From an uncultured Oscillospiraceae bacterium (GTDB lineage Bacteria; Bacillota; Clostridia; Oscillospirales; Oscillospiraceae): DNA of 5,960 nt. The stretch's first letter is position 1; each line of letters opens with the position of its first letter. A model generated the notes under the pieces. The model ran no database searches and was not told the origin of the DNA. It worked only from the letters and a program-made list of their open reading frames with translations. This document shows, in pieces, positions 5,813 to 5,960 of the stretch. Made by a program: the position numbers and the translations under genes. Location of the stretch: contig CAJUEG010000117.1 in assembly GCA_910584835.1 (NCBI GenBank), forward strand, positions 1-5,960. Direction: 5' to 3'.

Positions 5813-5824
5813 ACCCGTGCGGCA

Positions 5825-5960
5825 TTATACTTCTATTTGTTCCATGACGAAGGCCTCGATAATGTCGCCTTCCTTGATATCGCTGTACTTCTCAATCCCG
5901 ATGCCGCACTCGTAGCCCCGGGCGACCTCCTTCACGCTGTCCTTGAAGCGCTGGAGGGAG
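5825..5960 (-). CDS. infB: Translation initiation factor IF-2, C-terminal end (5' part outside window)
   Basis: The last 44 codons and TAA stop of infB. IF-2 is the GTPase that brings initiator fMet-tRNA to the 30S subunit and promotes subunit joining. Only the end of its C-terminal (C2) domain is visible: LQRFKDSVKEVARGYECGIG followed by IEKYSDIKEGDIIEAF and VMEQIEV. The VKEV..GYECGIG and IKEGDIIEAF strings are highly characteristic of bacterial IF-2. The reading frame is intact to the window edge, so this copy is taken as the functional end. A near-identical tail copy lies 229 bp downstream. infB directly before rbfA is the common Firmicutes order; here an insert of about 870 bp separates them. 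Confidence 0.95.
   Translation of the reverse strand, partial: SLQRFKDSVKEVARGYECGIGIEKYSDIKEGDIIEAFVMEQIEV

Noticed and set aside
5681..5830. Hairpin region as an infB terminator
   Set aside because: The stems are strong, but none is followed by a clear run of T on the minus strand; the good terminator is at 5557-5588.
1..5960. tRNA, rRNA or known riboswitch (for example FMN riboswitch near ribF)
   Set aside because: No cloverleaf, rRNA-like sequence or RFN-type conserved blocks were seen on either strand; ribF is inside an operon with only 6 bp upstream of its start.

Overview
The window looks like a chromosomal segment of a GC-rich, Gram-positive Clostridia species. A butyrate-forming gut member of the Oscillospiraceae (the Flavonifractor/Intestinimonas type) is the most likely guess. 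The reasons are a Crt-type crotonase very like that of clostridial butyrate pathways, the Firmicutes-style order infB-rbfA-nrnA-truB-ribF, strong AGGAGG ribosome sites, and high GC with many antisense shadow reading frames. The genus is an inference. All genes except one small ORF lie on the minus strand, so the story reads from right to left.

Right end (5960 to 5558): the last 44 codons of infB (translation initiation factor IF-2) end at 5825. About 145 bp further on lies a second copy of the last 27 infB codons plus stop (5596-5679). Between them is a GC-rich, hairpin-filled segment (5681-5812) bounded by the 8-bp inverted repeat ACCCCGCG/CGCGGGGT. A strong minus-strand terminator (5557-5588) follows the second copy. 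Five of the eight differences between the two infB ends are silent and the other three fall in one codon. That pattern suits an insertion that brought its own infB tail better than a simple duplication.

Middle insert (5557 to 4994): a divergent pair separates infB from rbfA. It consists of a rightward, cysteine-rich 85-residue protein and a leftward, AT-richer XRE-family regulator. Their promoters overlap in an 87-bp intergenic region. In many Firmicutes infB and rbfA are adjacent, so this stretch is probably acquired.

Core operon (4957 to 1022, minus strand): rbfA, nrnA, truB, ribF and a DUF554 membrane protein follow with gaps of 16 bp or less or a 4-bp overlap, and end at an 11-bp-stem terminator. 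The genes serve 30S maturation (RbfA), nanoRNA or pAp turnover (NrnA), tRNA pseudouridine 55 (TruB) and FMN/FAD synthesis (RibF). With a terminator after infB, this operon may depend on transcription starting at the xre promoter.

Left end (982 to 1): crt has its own near-consensus promoter (TTGCAA-N17-TATACT), a leader of about 175 nt, and runs off the window just before its stop codon.
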